DNA of 32,309 bases from positions 1-32,309 of the forward strand of contig JANYJX010000083.1 of NCBI GenBank assembly GCA_025358355.1. Reading direction: 5' to 3'. Source of the DNA: Actinomycetes bacterium. Lineage in GTDB: Bacteria > Actinomycetota > Thermoleophilia > Gaiellales > Gaiellaceae. The notes beneath the pieces are model-generated. The model worked only from the letters and a program-made list of their open reading frames with translations, did not search any database and was not told the DNA's origin. A program made the translations under genes and the position numbers. Positions 13,527 through 22,416 of this stretch are shown one piece after another; the first letter of the stretch is position 1, and every line of letters begins with the position of its first letter.

Positions 13527-16500
13527 ATGCACCTGCAATCTCTCCGCCTGCGCGGCTTCAAGTCGTTCCCGGACACGCTCGAGCTGAAGTTCGAGCCGGG
13601 CGTGGCTGTCGTCGTTGGGCCGAACGGCTCCGGCAAGTCGAACGTCGCCGACGCGATCGTTTGGGCGGCCGGCAGCCTGACTCCTTCGGAGATGCGCGCC
13701 GAGAAGCCCGACGATGTCCTGTTCGCCGGCGGCGGCTCGCGTCCAGCGGCTGATCACTGCGAGGTCGAGCTCGTTTTCGACAACGAGGATGGCGCGCTCG
13801 GTGGCCTGGACTACAGCGAGGTCTCGATCGCGCGGCGGCTGGTGCGCGGCGGCGAAGGCCAGTACCTCGTCAACAAGACGCCGGTTCGTCGCATCGATCT
13901 TGTAGAGCTGCTCGCCGATGTCGGTCTCGGCGGCTCGATGCACTCGATTGTCTCGCAGGGGAAAGTCGACGCCGTGCTCGCGTCGAAGCCGGAGGATCGG
14001 CGCGCGCTGGTCGAGGAAGCGGCCGGGTTGGGCAAGTTCAAGCGGCGTCGGCATCGGGCTGAGTTGAAGTTCGCGCGCGTAGCGACGCAGGTTGAGCGCG
14101 CGCGTGACGTTGAGGACGAGGTACGGAAGCGCTTGCGCCCACTCGCGCTGCAGGCGACCGCGGCCGAGCGCGCCGAAAAGCTTGTGGCCGAGATCGCAGG
14201 CCTGCGCGCGCGTGTGGCGGAACTCGACCTGGAGGCGATCGCCGAGCGCCAAGGTCTCGCGCAGGAACGTCGCGACGCTTCGACGTTGGCCAAGCGCGCG
14301 ACGCACGAGCGGCTGACCTCTGTGCTCGAAGAGCGCCAGGAGGCGGAGGACGAGCTTTCGGATGCAGCCGGCAAGCGCGAGGCCGCGCTGTCCGCGCTTT
14401 ATCGCCTGCAAGGGGCGGGAGAACGGCTGACGCTGCGTCGCGAGGCGACCTCGGCGATCGAGTCGCAGCTCCGGGCCGACTTGGCCGAGCACGAGCGCGC
14501 TGCGGCTTTCGAAAGCGACGACACGTTGCGTGCGTTGGAGACGCAGGCGACGGGTGCGGCGGCCGATGCGCGCGAGGCTGCGCAGGCCAGCGGCTCGGCT
14601 GCGGAACGGGCGCGTGGTGCGCAGTCGCGGCTCGCGACATTTGAGCGACGGTTGGCAGCCACTGCTGAGGCCGGGCTCGACACGCTGCGAAACGACCGGT
14701 CGCGTGTCGAGACCGCGTTCCGCGAGACGGCGGCTGGTGGCGACGGCGCCGGTCGGGGCTTGCTCGCTCTCGCGGCGACGCGCGAGCGGCTGGCGCTTCG
14801 CGGCGAGTCGGTGGGACGGGTTGTCGCCGAGGTGGGTGCGCAGCTCGCCGAGGCGCGCACTGCCGCGGCCGGTGGCGGGCCGACTCCGCAGGAGCTGGAA
14901 ACGGCGGCGAATGACGCGGCTGCTCATGCGCGCGCAGCTGCTATGGAACGCGACGATGTGGCCGAACGGGCGCGGTCTGCGCAAGACAGGCTGCGTGCGC
15001 TCGAGCGGACGCTGGCCGAGCGCGAGGGCATCGCGCCGGCTGCACGAGAACTAGCCGCGGGCGGCGAGACTCTCGCGCTGAGCGTCCTCGATGTCGAGCC
15101 AGGTTCGGAGCGGGCGGTTGCCGCGGCGCTCGGTTGGCGTGCGTCTGCGTTGCTCGCCGCCGATGCGCCTGCCGGGCTCGATCTGCTCCGGCGCGCACGC
15201 GAACTGGGCCTTGGCAGCCTCACCGTTCTCGTCGGACGTGATCCGCGCGAGTTGGTGGGCGAGCTGCCGGTCGTCGAGCTTGACGCGCTGCTCGACGCAC
15301 GCGAGCCGTCGGTGACCGCGGAAGGGTTTGGCTACGACCCGGCCCGGGGTGACTTGTGGTTCGCCGGCGAGACCGCCGAGGCGGTGCTGCTCGAAATGGA
15401 CGGCCGCCGCCGGGCGCTGGCCGACGAGGCGGACGAGCTGGTCTCTCGGGCGGCTGCTGCCGCGCGCGAGGCCGACGAGGCGGCGACACGCGCGGACGAA
15501 GGCGAAGCCGCGTTCGGAGCCGTCGCGCACCTGCGCGGTCGCAGCGCCGATCCGGTGTTGCTCGGGCAGATTGCGGCCGTTGCTACGCGGCTTGCGACTG
15601 CGCTCGATTCGGCCGCTCATCAGGTTGCGATCGTCGAGGCGAGGCTCTCGTCTCGGTCGGCCGAGGCTGCTGAACGCGCAGCGGGCCTGGCCGCGGAGCT
15701 CCAGCGGCTGACCGGACTCGAGTCGGGTATCCGCCGCGACGCCGCTGACGCAACCGCTCGTGCCCAAGCTGCCGACGTGGCGCTGGCGAGGCTCGGTGGC
15801 AATCTCGATCTCGACCCCGGTGACGCCGATCGCGAAGCTCTGGCCGCGGAAGCGGCATCGCTGCTCGCTGCGTCTGAAGCCGCTGTAACGGCGGCGCGGG
15901 ATGCGGCCGATCGCGCGCGCCTTGTTGCCGCGACATTGGCGGAGCGCTCGCCGCGCCGCCCGGCGATCGACGCCGACCTGCTCGGCCGGCTTCAGGCGGT
16001 CATCCAAAGTCTCGGGTCCGAGCTCGAACGGGCGGAGCGGATGGCGAGCCGTTTGCAGGCGCCGGTGCGGGCACGTGCAGACGCGGGCGCGCTGCGCTCG
16101 TCCGAGCTCGGCGCCGACTTGCGGCGACTCGGCGCGGCTGAGGTTGAACTTCGCCAAGCGGCCGATCTCGCGTCGGAGCGCTCCACCGAGGTCGAAGTCG
16201 AGCTAGCCCGACTCACGGCGGAGGCTGACGAAGCGCGTCGCCGGCTCGACGCTGCCGGCGCCGACGAGTCCGCCGAAGGCGACGATCGCGCGGAATTGCA
16301 CGCCCGGGTAGAGCGGCTCGATGCGCGGCGCGAGACGCTCGGCAAGGTCAACCCGCTGGCGCAGGAGGAGTACGAGGCCGAGAAGGAGCGACTCGAGGAG
16401 CTCTCGACGCAGCGGCAGGATCTAGCGGCGAGCCTCGCCGAGGTCGCCAAGCTCCGCGACGAGCTGGCCGAGACGGTGCAGCGCCGCTTCGCAGAGACGT

Positions 16501-16973
16501 TCGACGCGGTCGCGACCAACTTCGAGGAGGTCGCCGCGACGTTGTTTCCCGGTGGCGAGGGCCGGCTGAGGCTCGTCGAGCCGGATGAAGAGATGCCCGA
16601 CGCGGAGCAGGGCATCGAAGTCGAGTTGAGGCCCGCCGGGAAACGCGTGACGCGGCTTTCGCTGCTCTCTGGCGGCGAGAAGGCGCTGGGCGCGATCTCG
16701 TTCCTGTTCGCGCTGTTCCTCGCGAAGCCGTGCCCGTTCTACCTACTCGACGAAGTTGAGGCTGCTCTCGACGACGCGAATATCGCGCGCTTCGTCGACC
16801 TGCTGCGGCGCTACGCCGACCGCGCCCAGTTCGTCGTGATCACGCACCAGAAGCGCACGATGGAAGCCGCGGATGTGCTCTACGGCGTGACCATGGGTGG
16901 CGACGGCGTGTCGCAGGTTGTCTCGCGGCGGCTGCCGCGCCACGAGCAGCCGGCCGCAGCGGCTACCGCGTAG
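13527..16973 (+). CDS. smc: chromosome segregation protein SMC
   Basis: The 1148-residue protein has the full SMC layout. The N-terminal ATPase half starts MHLQSLRLRGFKSFPD with Walker A VVGPNGSGKSN (~28-39). A long Ala/Glu/Arg-rich coiled coil follows, then the hinge (about 510-634, including SVLDVEPGSERAVAAALGW and EGFGYDPARGDLWFAGET). A second coiled coil leads to the C-terminal half with signature LSLLSGGEKALGAISFLFA (~1047) and Walker B FYLLDEVEAALDDANI. SMC dimers load on DNA with ScpA and ScpB to organise and segregate the chromosome; those partners are not in this window. ftsY follows 13 bp later and may be co-transcribed. Confidence 0.97.
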   Translation: MHLQSLRLRGFKSFPDTLELKFEPGVAVVVGPNGSGKSNVADAIVWAAGSLTPSEMRAEKPDDVLFAGGGSRPAADHCEVELVFDNEDGALGGLDYSEVSIARRLVRGGEGQYLVNKTPVRRIDLVELLADVGLGGSMHSIVSQGKVDAVLASKPEDRRALVEEAAGLGKFKRRRHRAELKFARVATQVERARDVEDEVRKRLRPLALQATAAERAEKLVAEIAGLRARVAELDLEAIAERQGLAQERRDASTLAKRATHERLTSVLEERQEAEDELSDAAGKREAALSALYRLQGAGERLTLRREATSAIESQLRADLAEHERAAAFESDDTLRALETQATGAAADAREAAQASGSAAERARGAQSRLATFERRLAATAEAGLDTLRNDRSRVETAFRETAAGGDGAGRGLLALAATRERLALRGESVGRVVAEVGAQLAEARTAAAGGGPTPQELETAANDAAAHARAAAMERDDVAERARSAQDRLRALERTLAEREGIAPAARELAAGGETLALSVLDVEPGSERAVAAALGWRASALLAADAPAGLDLLRRARELGLGSLTVLVGRDPRELVGELPVVELDALLDAREPSVTAEGFGYDPARGDLWFAGETAEAVLLEMDGRRRALADEADELVSRAAAAAREADEAATRADEGEAAFGAVAHLRGRSADPVLLGQIAAVATRLATALDSAAHQVAIVEARLSSRSAEAAERAAGLAAELQRLTGLESGIRRDAADATARAQAADVALARLGGNLDLDPGDADREALAAEAASLLAASEAAVTAARDAADRARLVAATLAERSPRRPAIDADLLGRLQAVIQSLGSELERAERMASRLQAPVRARADAGALRSSELGADLRRLGAAEVELRQAADLASERSTEVEVELARLTAEADEARRRLDAAGADESAEGDDRAELHARVERLDARRETLGKVNPLAQEEYEAEKERLEELSTQRQDLAASLAEVAKLRDELAETVQRRFAETFDAVATNFEEVAATLFPGGEGRLRLVEPDEEMPDAEQGIEVELRPAGKRVTRLSLLSGGEKALGAISFLFALFLAKPCPFYLLDEVEAALDDANIARFVDLLRRYADRAQFVVITHQKRTMEAADVLYGVTMGGDGVSQVVSRRLPRHEQPAAAATA

Positions 16974-16986
16974 CGGATCGCGCGAC

Positions 16987-17937
16987 GTGTCGAGGACGTG
17001 GGCAGAGCTGCTCGGCGACGCCGCCGGTGTCGTGGACGACGAGGAGCGGACTGGGTTCTTCGGTCGGCTGCGCGAGTCGCTCTCGAAGAGTCGGCGCGCG
17101 CTCACAGATCAACTGGCGGCTGCCGCGTTCGACGCGGCTGACGACGAGTCGTGGGAGCGGCTCGAGGTGGCGCTCTTGCGGGCGGATGTGGGTGTGCCTG
17201 CGACGGCGGAGCTTGTGGGCCGGCTCGAGGCGCGCGGTGAGATCGGCTCGCTCGAGGACGCGTTGGCGGAGGAAGTCGAGCGGCTGTTCGGCGAACCGCC
17301 AACGCTTGCCGTTCAGGGCGCCACGCCGCGCGTGATTCTCGTCGTCGGTGTGAACGGGACGGGAAAGACAACGACGATCGGCAAGCTCGCGAACACGCTG
17401 CGTGAGCACGGGCGATCGGTGTTGCTTGGCGCCGGCGACACGTTTCGCGCGGCGGCGGAGGAGCAGCTCGAGATCTGGGCCACGCGCTCTGGCGCGGATC
17501 TTGTCGGTGCGTCTGCGGGCGGCGATCCGGCTGCGGTTGCCTTCGACGCGATCGAGGCGGGTCGCGCTCGTGGCCGGGACGTGGTCATCATCGACACGGC
17601 TGGGAGGCTCCACACGCAGACGAACTTGATGGCTGAGCTCGAGAAGGTCCGGCGTGTGATCGCGGGCCGCATCGACGACGCACCGCACGAGACGCTGCTG
17701 GTCGTGGACGCGACCACGGGGCAGAACGGCCTGCAGCAGGCGCGGTTGTTCGCGGCGGCAGCGGGCGTCACGGGTGTCGTGCTGACGAAGCTCGACGGCT
17801 CGGCGAAAGGTGGCGTTGCTGTCGCGATCGCGCACGAGCTCGGGCTGCCGGTGAAGCTCGTCGGCGTAGGCGAGGCCGTAGGCGACCTGCGGCCGTTTGA
17901 CGCGCACGACTTCGCGCGCGCACTCATCTCCGGCTAG
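16987..17937 (+). CDS. ftsY: signal recognition particle receptor FtsY
   Basis: Start GTG 16987 gives 316 residues; the open frame further upstream is inside smc. There is only a short acidic N-terminus, then the N domain (GFFGRLRESLSKSRRALTDQL) and G domain with G1 GVNGTGKTTTIGKLA (~121), GDTFRAAAEEQL, DTAGRLHTQTNLMAELEK, TKLDGSAKGG, and the closing GVGEAVGDLRPFDAHDFARALI. FtsY is the membrane-associated GTPase that receives ribosome-SRP complexes. Its partner Ffh is the next gene, in its own transcription unit. Confidence 0.96.
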   Translation: MSRTWAELLGDAAGVVDDEERTGFFGRLRESLSKSRRALTDQLAAAAFDAADDESWERLEVALLRADVGVPATAELVGRLEARGEIGSLEDALAEEVERLFGEPPTLAVQGATPRVILVVGVNGTGKTTTIGKLANTLREHGRSVLLGAGDTFRAAAEEQLEIWATRSGADLVGASAGGDPAAVAFDAIEAGRARGRDVVIIDTAGRLHTQTNLMAELEKVRRVIAGRIDDAPHETLLVVDATTGQNGLQQARLFAAAAGVTGVVLTKLDGSAKGGVAVAIAHELGLPVKLVGVGEAVGDLRPFDAHDFARALISG

Positions 17938-17938
17938 C

Positions 17939-17974
17939 GGCACAGAGGTGGCACGCCAGAGTTGACACAAAGGC
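17939..17974 (+). promoter_or_regulatory. GGCAC direct repeats upstream of ffh
   Basis: GGCACAGAGGT (17939-17949) is followed at an 11-bp step by GGCACGCCAGA (17950-17960), and a third, displaced copy GACACAAAGGC (17964-17974). It resembles the tandem 11-mers before rnhB and comM, though spacing to the -10 box is less regular here. Candidate operator. Confidence 0.4.
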
Positions 17975-17981
17975 CTGCCTT

Positions 17982-17987
17982 TAGACT
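17982..17987 (+). promoter_or_regulatory. -10 box for ffh
   Basis: TAGACT lies 9 nt before ATG 17997; predicted start leaves a leader of about 3 nt. A TTGACA at 17962-17967 is 14 nt upstream, shorter than usual for a -35 box. Confidence 0.5.
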
Positions 17988-17996
17988 CCCGTGACG

Positions 17997-19325
17997 ATGT
18001 TCGACACGCTTTCCGACCGGCTCCAGACTGCGCTCGGCGGCCTCAGCCGCAAGGGCCGCCTCGACGAAGAGACCGTCACCAAGGCGATGCGCGAGGTGCG
18101 GCTCGCGCTCCTCGAGGCCGATGTCGACTTCGAAGTCGTCAAGGAGTTCGTCGCCGCCATCAAGGAGCGCGCGCTCGGCGCCGACGTCCTGACAGGCCTC
18201 GAGCCAGGCCAGCGCGTCGTCAAGATCGTCCACGAGGAGCTGACCCAACTGATGGGCGCAGGCGACTCCAAGCTCGCCTTCGGCCGCCCGCCGACGGTGA
18301 TCCTGATGACCGGCCTCCAGGGCTCCGGCAAGACGACATCGAGCGCAAAGCTCGCGCTGCTCCTCCGCCGCGAGGGGAAGCAGCCGGCGCTCGTTGCGGC
18401 AGACCTCCAGCGGCCAGCGGCGATCGACCAGCTCGAGCAGCTCGGCCGGCAGATCCAGGTTCCCGTCTATCGCGGCGACAACGCCGACCCCGTCGCAGTC
18501 TCCAAGGCCGGCGTCGAGTGGGCGAAACACAACGGCAACGACGTCGTGATCGTCGACACCGCCGGCCGACTCCACGTTGATGAGGAGTTGATGGACGAGC
18601 TCGCGCGCGTTCGCGACGCGACCAAGCCGCTCAACGTTCTGCTTGTGCTCGACGCGATGACCGGGCAGGAGGCGGTGAACGTCGCGAAGGCGTTCCAGGA
18701 GCGGGTCGCCTTCGACGGCCTCGTCATGACGAAGCTCGATGGCGACGCGCGTGGCGGTGCGGCGCTCTCGGTCAAGGCGGTCACCGGCTGCCCGATCAAG
18801 CTCGTCTCGATCGGCGAGAAGCTCGACCAGATCGAGTGGTTCCACCCGGATCGCATGGCGTCGCGGATCCTCGGCATGGGGGACGTCCTCACCCTGATCG
18901 AGAAGGCCGAAGCCGCGGCTGAGGAGGGCGAGCAGGAGGAGATGGAACGCCGCATGCGCGCGGGCGAGTTCACCTTTGACGACTTCCTCTCCAGCTACCG
19001 CATGATCAGGCGGATGGGGCCGCTGCAAGGCGTGCTCAAGATGATGCCAGGCATCGGCAAACAGCTCGACGGGATCGACATCGACGAGAAGCAAATGGCC
19101 CGCGTCGAGGCGATCGTCCTCTCGATGACACCACACGAGCGGCGCGTGCCGCATGCCATCAACGGCCCGCGCAGGCGGCGGATCGCCGACGGCAGCGGGA
19201 CGACGATCGACGAGGTGAACAAGCTCCTGCAGGCACGCAAGCAGATGGCGAAGATGGTCAAGCAGATGGGGAAGGGCAAGCTGCCGGCGCTCCCACCCGA
19301 GCTGACCCGCGCGCCACGGCGCTGA
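17997..19325 (+). CDS. ffh: signal recognition particle protein Ffh
   Basis: ATG 17997 gives the family N-terminus MFDTLSDRLQTALGGLSRKG; a GTG two codons earlier (17991) lies so near the -10 box that it would probably be untranscribed. The 442 residues comprise the N domain, G domain with G1 GLQGSGKTTSSAKLA (~106), AADLQRPAAIDQL, DTAGRLHVDEELMDEL, TKLDGDARGG and SIGEKLDQIEWFHPDRMASRILGMGD, then the Met-rich M domain (MIRRMGPLQGVLKMMPG ... MAKMVKQMGKGKLP) that binds signal sequences and 4.5S RNA. It targets nascent membrane proteins to FtsY. Confidence 0.97.
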   Translation: MFDTLSDRLQTALGGLSRKGRLDEETVTKAMREVRLALLEADVDFEVVKEFVAAIKERALGADVLTGLEPGQRVVKIVHEELTQLMGAGDSKLAFGRPPTVILMTGLQGSGKTTSSAKLALLLRREGKQPALVAADLQRPAAIDQLEQLGRQIQVPVYRGDNADPVAVSKAGVEWAKHNGNDVVIVDTAGRLHVDEELMDELARVRDATKPLNVLLVLDAMTGQEAVNVAKAFQERVAFDGLVMTKLDGDARGGAALSVKAVTGCPIKLVSIGEKLDQIEWFHPDRMASRILGMGDVLTLIEKAEAAAEEGEQEEMERRMRAGEFTFDDFLSSYRMIRRMGPLQGVLKMMPGIGKQLDGIDIDEKQMARVEAIVLSMTPHERRVPHAINGPRRRRIADGSGTTIDEVNKLLQARKQMAKMVKQMGKGKLPALPPELTRAPRR

Positions 19326-19372
19326 AATCGGCACACTTCCCAGTCGCAAACAACGAAAGAGGACAGAACTAG

Positions 19373-19615
19373 ATGGCAGTTCGTATGAGGTTGGCGCGCA
19401 TCGGCTCGAAGAAGAACCCGATCTACCGCGTCGTCGTGGCCGACTCGCGCTCACCGCGTGACGGCCGTTTCATCGAGATCATCGGGCGCTACAACCCGCA
19501 GACTCACCCGTCGACGATTGAGCTCGACGAGACGAAGGTCAAGGACTGGCTCTCCAAGGGTGCACAGCCCAGCGATCCGGTGGCCAAGCTGATCAAGGCC
19601 GCAGGGATCTCGTAG
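19373..19615 (+). CDS. rpsP: 30S ribosomal protein S16
   Basis: The 80-residue protein [20 protein letters not shown] is clear bS16, with [31 protein letters not shown] at about 19356 is the ribosome-binding site. It opens the conserved rpsP-KH-rimM-trmD block for small-subunit assembly and tRNA modification; the KH gene starts 9 bp after its stop. Confidence 0.97.
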   Translation: MAVRMRLARIGSKKNPIYRVVVADSRSPRDGRFIEIIGRYNPQTHPSTIELDETKVKDWLSKGAQPSDPVAKLIKAAGIS

Positions 19616-19624
19616 TTCCCGATC

Positions 19625-19855
19625 GTGGCTGAGCTGCTCGCCTGGATCGCCCGCCAACTCGTCGACGATCCGTCGGCGGTGCATGTCGAGACGGTCGAGC
19701 GGGACGACGCGATCGTCTACCGGCTGCATGTCGCGTCGGACGACATTGGCAAGGTGATCGGCCGTCAGGGCCGCCTCGCGCGGACGCTGCGGACGATTGT
19801 TCGCGCCGGCGCAGCGCGCTCGAACTCTCGGCTGCTCCTCGAGATCGCTGAGTAA
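19625..19855 (+). CDS. khpA: KH-domain RNA-binding protein KhpA
   Basis: The 76-residue protein starts at GTG 19625. It is a single KH domain with the GxxG-type loop in DDIGKVIGRQGRLARTLRTIVRA. KhpA proteins bind RNA, usually with KhpB, and are almost always encoded between rpsP and rimM as here. Its 3' end overlaps the possible start of rimM. Confidence 0.93.
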   Translation: MAELLAWIARQLVDDPSAVHVETVERDDAIVYRLHVASDDIGKVIGRQGRLARTLRTIVRAGAARSNSRLLLEIAE

Positions 19856-20315
19856 CGACTCGGATCTCGTCGAGGTCGGGCGTGTCGGTCGGCCGCACGG
19901 GCTCGACGGGGCGTTTGTCGTCGAGCGCGGTAGTGACGACGAGCGGCGGTTCGCCGTTGGCGCCAAGGTCCGCATAGACGGAGCTGAGGCTGAGGTCGTG
20001 CTGAGGCGGCGCGTCGGCGGCAGGCGGCTCGCGATCAAGCTCGATCGGCCGGTTGAGCGCGGCCAGATGCTCACCGTCCTGCGCTCCGAGCTACCGCCGC
20101 CGGAACCGGACGCGTACTACATCTTCCAGCTCGTCGGCCTCGAGGTGGAAGAGGCGGGACGCGTTGTTGGTCGCGTACGCGAGGTGCTGCCGGGCGCGGC
20201 GAATGACAACCTGCAGCTCGAAGACGGGACGCTGATCCCACTTATCGAGGCGGCGATCGCCAAGGTAGACCTCGAAGCAGGTCGAATTCATCTCAACCCA
20301 GGCTTCACCGACTGA
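19797..20315 (+). CDS. rimM: ribosome maturation factor RimM (start uncertain)
   Basis: The family N-terminus is DLVEVGRVGRPHGLDGAFVVE, encoded from about 19860. The only standard start in frame is TTG 19797, which would add ~21 non-family residues antiphase to the KH gene and overlap it by 59 nt. CTG 19848, overlapping the KH stop region, gives the natural-looking LSNDSDLVEVGRV instead (155 residues). There is no ATG or GTG before the family part. The N-terminal beta-barrel is followed by a PRC-like C-terminal domain (YYIFQLVGLEVEEAGRVVGRV ... LIPLIEAAIAKVDLEAGRI). RimM helps mature the 30S head and binds protein S19. Confidence 0.9.
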   Translation: MFAPAQRARTLGCSSRSLSNDSDLVEVGRVGRPHGLDGAFVVERGSDDERRFAVGAKVRIDGAEAEVVLRRRVGGRRLAIKLDRPVERGQMLTVLRSELPPPEPDAYYIFQLVGLEVEEAGRVVGRVREVLPGAANDNLQLEDGTLIPLIEAAIAKVDLEAGRIHLNPGFTD

Positions 20316-20319
20316 CCGC

Positions 20320-20325
20320 TACCCT
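20320..20325 (+). promoter_or_regulatory. -10 box for trmD
   Basis: TACCCT lies 25 nt before ATG 20351 in the short gap after rimM; it is the same hexamer as at yceD but with a leader of about 19 nt. Confidence 0.4.
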
Positions 20326-20350
20326 GCACGACCGTCCGGCGGACGACCCT

Positions 20351-21022
20351 ATGCGCCTCGATGTCTTCACCCAGATCCCGCACGCCTTCGGCTGGCTCAC
20401 TGAGCAGCGGCCGCTGGCAACCGTCCTCGGTGGTGAGCTCGAACTGCGGCTCGTCAACTACCGCGACACGACCCCTTTGCGCGCCGGCCAGGTCGACGAC
20501 AGCCCGTACGGCGGGGGCGCCGGGATGGTGTTGCGGGTCGATGTCGTCGCCGCTGCGCTCGAGGCGCTGTACGGCGATGACCCGCCCGCGCGCGTCGTCG
20601 CTTTGACGCCGCAGGGCAGGCAGCTTGATCAGGCCCTTGTCGAGGAACTTGCCGCCGAGCCCGCCGTCACCCTCTTGTCCTCACGTTTCGAGGGCTTCGA
20701 CGAGCGGATCGTCGAGCACCTGTGCACCGACGCAATCTCGGTCGGCCCGTATGTTCTTTCCGGTGGCGAGCTTCCCGCGATGCTCGTGATCGACGCGATC
20801 GCGCGGCGCTTGCCCGGCGCGCTCTCGGAGGGCTCGGGCGAGAGCGAGAGCTTCTCCGCCGACCTCGATGGCGGCATCGAGTACCCGCACTTCACCCGGC
20901 CCGCAGAGTTCCGCGGCTGGGCCGTCCCGGACGTGTTGCTTTCCGGCGACCACGGGCGAATCGACACCTGGCGGCACGATCAGAGTCGCGCGCGAACGGC
21001 ACGGCTGGCGCTTCTCTCGTGA
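20351..21022 (+). CDS. trmD: tRNA (guanine-N1)-methyltransferase TrmD
   Basis: The 223-residue protein MRLDVFTQIPHAFGWL has all TrmD motifs: VDDSPYGGGAGMVL, LSSRFEGFDERI, ISVGPYVLSGGELPAM, and the C-terminal EYPHFTRPAEFRGWAVPDVLLSGDHG. These form the trefoil-knot SAM site and tRNA-binding region. It methylates G37 next to the anticodon and prevents +1 frameshifting. Its stop overlaps the lepB start as GTGA, so the two are probably translationally coupled. Confidence 0.96.
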   Translation: MRLDVFTQIPHAFGWLTEQRPLATVLGGELELRLVNYRDTTPLRAGQVDDSPYGGGAGMVLRVDVVAAALEALYGDDPPARVVALTPQGRQLDQALVEELAAEPAVTLLSSRFEGFDERIVEHLCTDAISVGPYVLSGGELPAMLVIDAIARRLPGALSEGSGESESFSADLDGGIEYPHFTRPAEFRGWAVPDVLLSGDHGRIDTWRHDQSRARTARLALLS

Positions 21023-22365
21023 CCGATCAGCCGACCAACGACGATCCGTTCGCGATCCGGCCTTCGGCTCCGGTTCCCACTCCGGAGCCCGACGGCGGCG
21101 GTTGGTCGATGCCCTCTGCTGCGAGCTCGCCGCCGCCCGAACTGCCCGAGATTGCCGACCCGGAGATGGCCGAGCCGGAGCTTGCCAAGCCGGTTGGGGC
21201 TCCGCCAACGACCCGCCATCTAGCCGCGCTGCTCGCCGGAATCGGCGTCGCAGTCGCAGGCGGCGTCGCTTGGGGGCTCGTCGCAAAATGGACGGGCCGT
21301 GAGTTTGGCTTCCTGGCCTGGGGGGTCGGGATCCTGACGGGAGTCGTGTGCGTGTGGGTCGGTGGCAAGAAGAAGACGTTCGCCCTGCAGGTGATCGCGA
21401 TTGCCACTGCTGCGCTCGGCGTGCTCGTCGGCAAGTACCTGGCGTACGCGTTCATCGTGCACGGCGGTGGGTACGAGTTCGGCATCCCACCCGCGATCTT
21501 GTCGACGGACATGCTCCACCTGTTCCGCTCCAATCTGCGCACCGTGTTCGGGCTGCTGGACATCCTCTGGTTCGGTTCGGCGGTTGTCTCCGCCGGCCTG
21601 ATTGCGCGACCGGAATGGCCTGAGGTCGACCCGCCTCTGGAGCAGGCGCCGCCTGCAGAGGAGCCAAGGCTCGACGAGTACGGGGTGCCACTGCAGGAGA
21701 CGTACCACCAGACGTACCGACAGCCCGTGCATCACTCGCGGAACCCGATCGACCGCGTGGCGCGCCGGCTGCCTCAGCCGTGGCGGACGATTGTCGACTG
21801 GGCAGTGACCATCGCCGGCGCGATCGCGATCGTGCTGCTGATCAAGGCGGTCGTTGTCAACCCGTACCGGATTCCGTCGTCGTCGATGGAGCCGACGCTG
21901 CACTGCGCGCGGCCGGCGCAGGACTGCGAGGCGCGCTTCTCCGATCGCGTGCTCGCGAACCGTTTCATCTACCGCTTCCGCGATCCAAAGCGCGGCGAGA
22001 TCGTCGTGTTCAAGACGCCGGACGCGGCCAAGATCAAGTGCGGTGCGGGCGGCACGTTCGTGAAGCGGATCATCGGGCTGCCGGGCGACAAGCTCCAGGT
22101 GCGGGTGATCCGCGGCAACGGCTACGTCTTCATCAACGGCCGGCAGCTGAACGAGCCGTACATCCAGGCGATCCGTCGAACCCAGGCGAGTCAATATCCG
22201 CCGGGCGGCGGAGTCTTCGCGGTGCCGAAGGACAACTACTTCATGATGGGCGACAACCGGTCAGCGTCTTGCGACTCGCGCTTCTGGGGGACGGTGCCGC
22301 GCGGCAACATCATCGGCAAGGTCTTCCTGACGTACTGGCCGCCGAATCGCCTGTCGTTCAGGTAG
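21019..22365 (+). CDS. lepB: signal peptidase I with N-terminal multi-pass membrane domain
   Basis: GTG 21019 overlaps the trmD stop (GTGA) and gives 448 residues, far longer than the usual actinobacterial enzyme. Residues 1-65 are Pro/Glu-rich and cytoplasm-like. Residues ~69-196 contain about four hydrophobic segments (RHLAALLAGIGVAVAGGVAW; GFLAWGVGILTGVVCVWV; LQVIAIATAALGVLVGKYLA; FGLLDILWFGSAVVSAGLIA). A Pro-rich linker follows. The peptidase begins with a membrane segment (~256-283) and IPSSSMEPTL with catalytic Ser289, then the general-base Lys349 in FVKRIIGLPGDKL, and the closing MMGDNRSASCDSRFWG. It removes signal peptides outside the membrane. The N-terminal domain's role is unknown. 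Confidence 0.93.
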   Translation: MTDQPTNDDPFAIRPSAPVPTPEPDGGGWSMPSAASSPPPELPEIADPEMAEPELAKPVGAPPTTRHLAALLAGIGVAVAGGVAWGLVAKWTGREFGFLAWGVGILTGVVCVWVGGKKKTFALQVIAIATAALGVLVGKYLAYAFIVHGGGYEFGIPPAILSTDMLHLFRSNLRTVFGLLDILWFGSAVVSAGLIARPEWPEVDPPLEQAPPAEEPRLDEYGVPLQETYHQTYRQPVHHSRNPIDRVARRLPQPWRTIVDWAVTIAGAIAIVLLIKAVVVNPYRIPSSSMEPTLHCARPAQDCEARFSDRVLANRFIYRFRDPKRGEIVVFKTPDAAKIKCGAGGTFVKRIIGLPGDKLQVRVIRGNGYVFINGRQLNEPYIQAIRRTQASQYPPGGGVFAVPKDNYFMMGDNRSASCDSRFWGTVPRGNIIGKVFLTYWPPNRLSFR

Positions 22366-22380
22366 GCCAGGAGCTTCGGG

Positions 22381-22386
22381 TAGACT
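22381..22386 (+). promoter_or_regulatory. -10 box for rplS
   Basis: TAGACT, the same hexamer as at ffh, lies in the lepB-rplS gap and gives a leader of about 24 nt before ATG 22417. Confidence 0.5.
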
Positions 22387-22416
22387 CCCCGGCCGGCCGT
22401 CGGCCGATCCTTTCTC

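Noticed and set aside
13080-14984. Very long minus-strand open frame opposite smc (634 residues).
   Set aside because: It is Arg-rich shadow translation of smc; only its last part (the DUF1295 remnant) shows protein-family features.
17934-19454. 506-residue minus-strand open frame opposite ffh.
   Set aside because: Antisense shadow of ffh in high-GC DNA; no family features.
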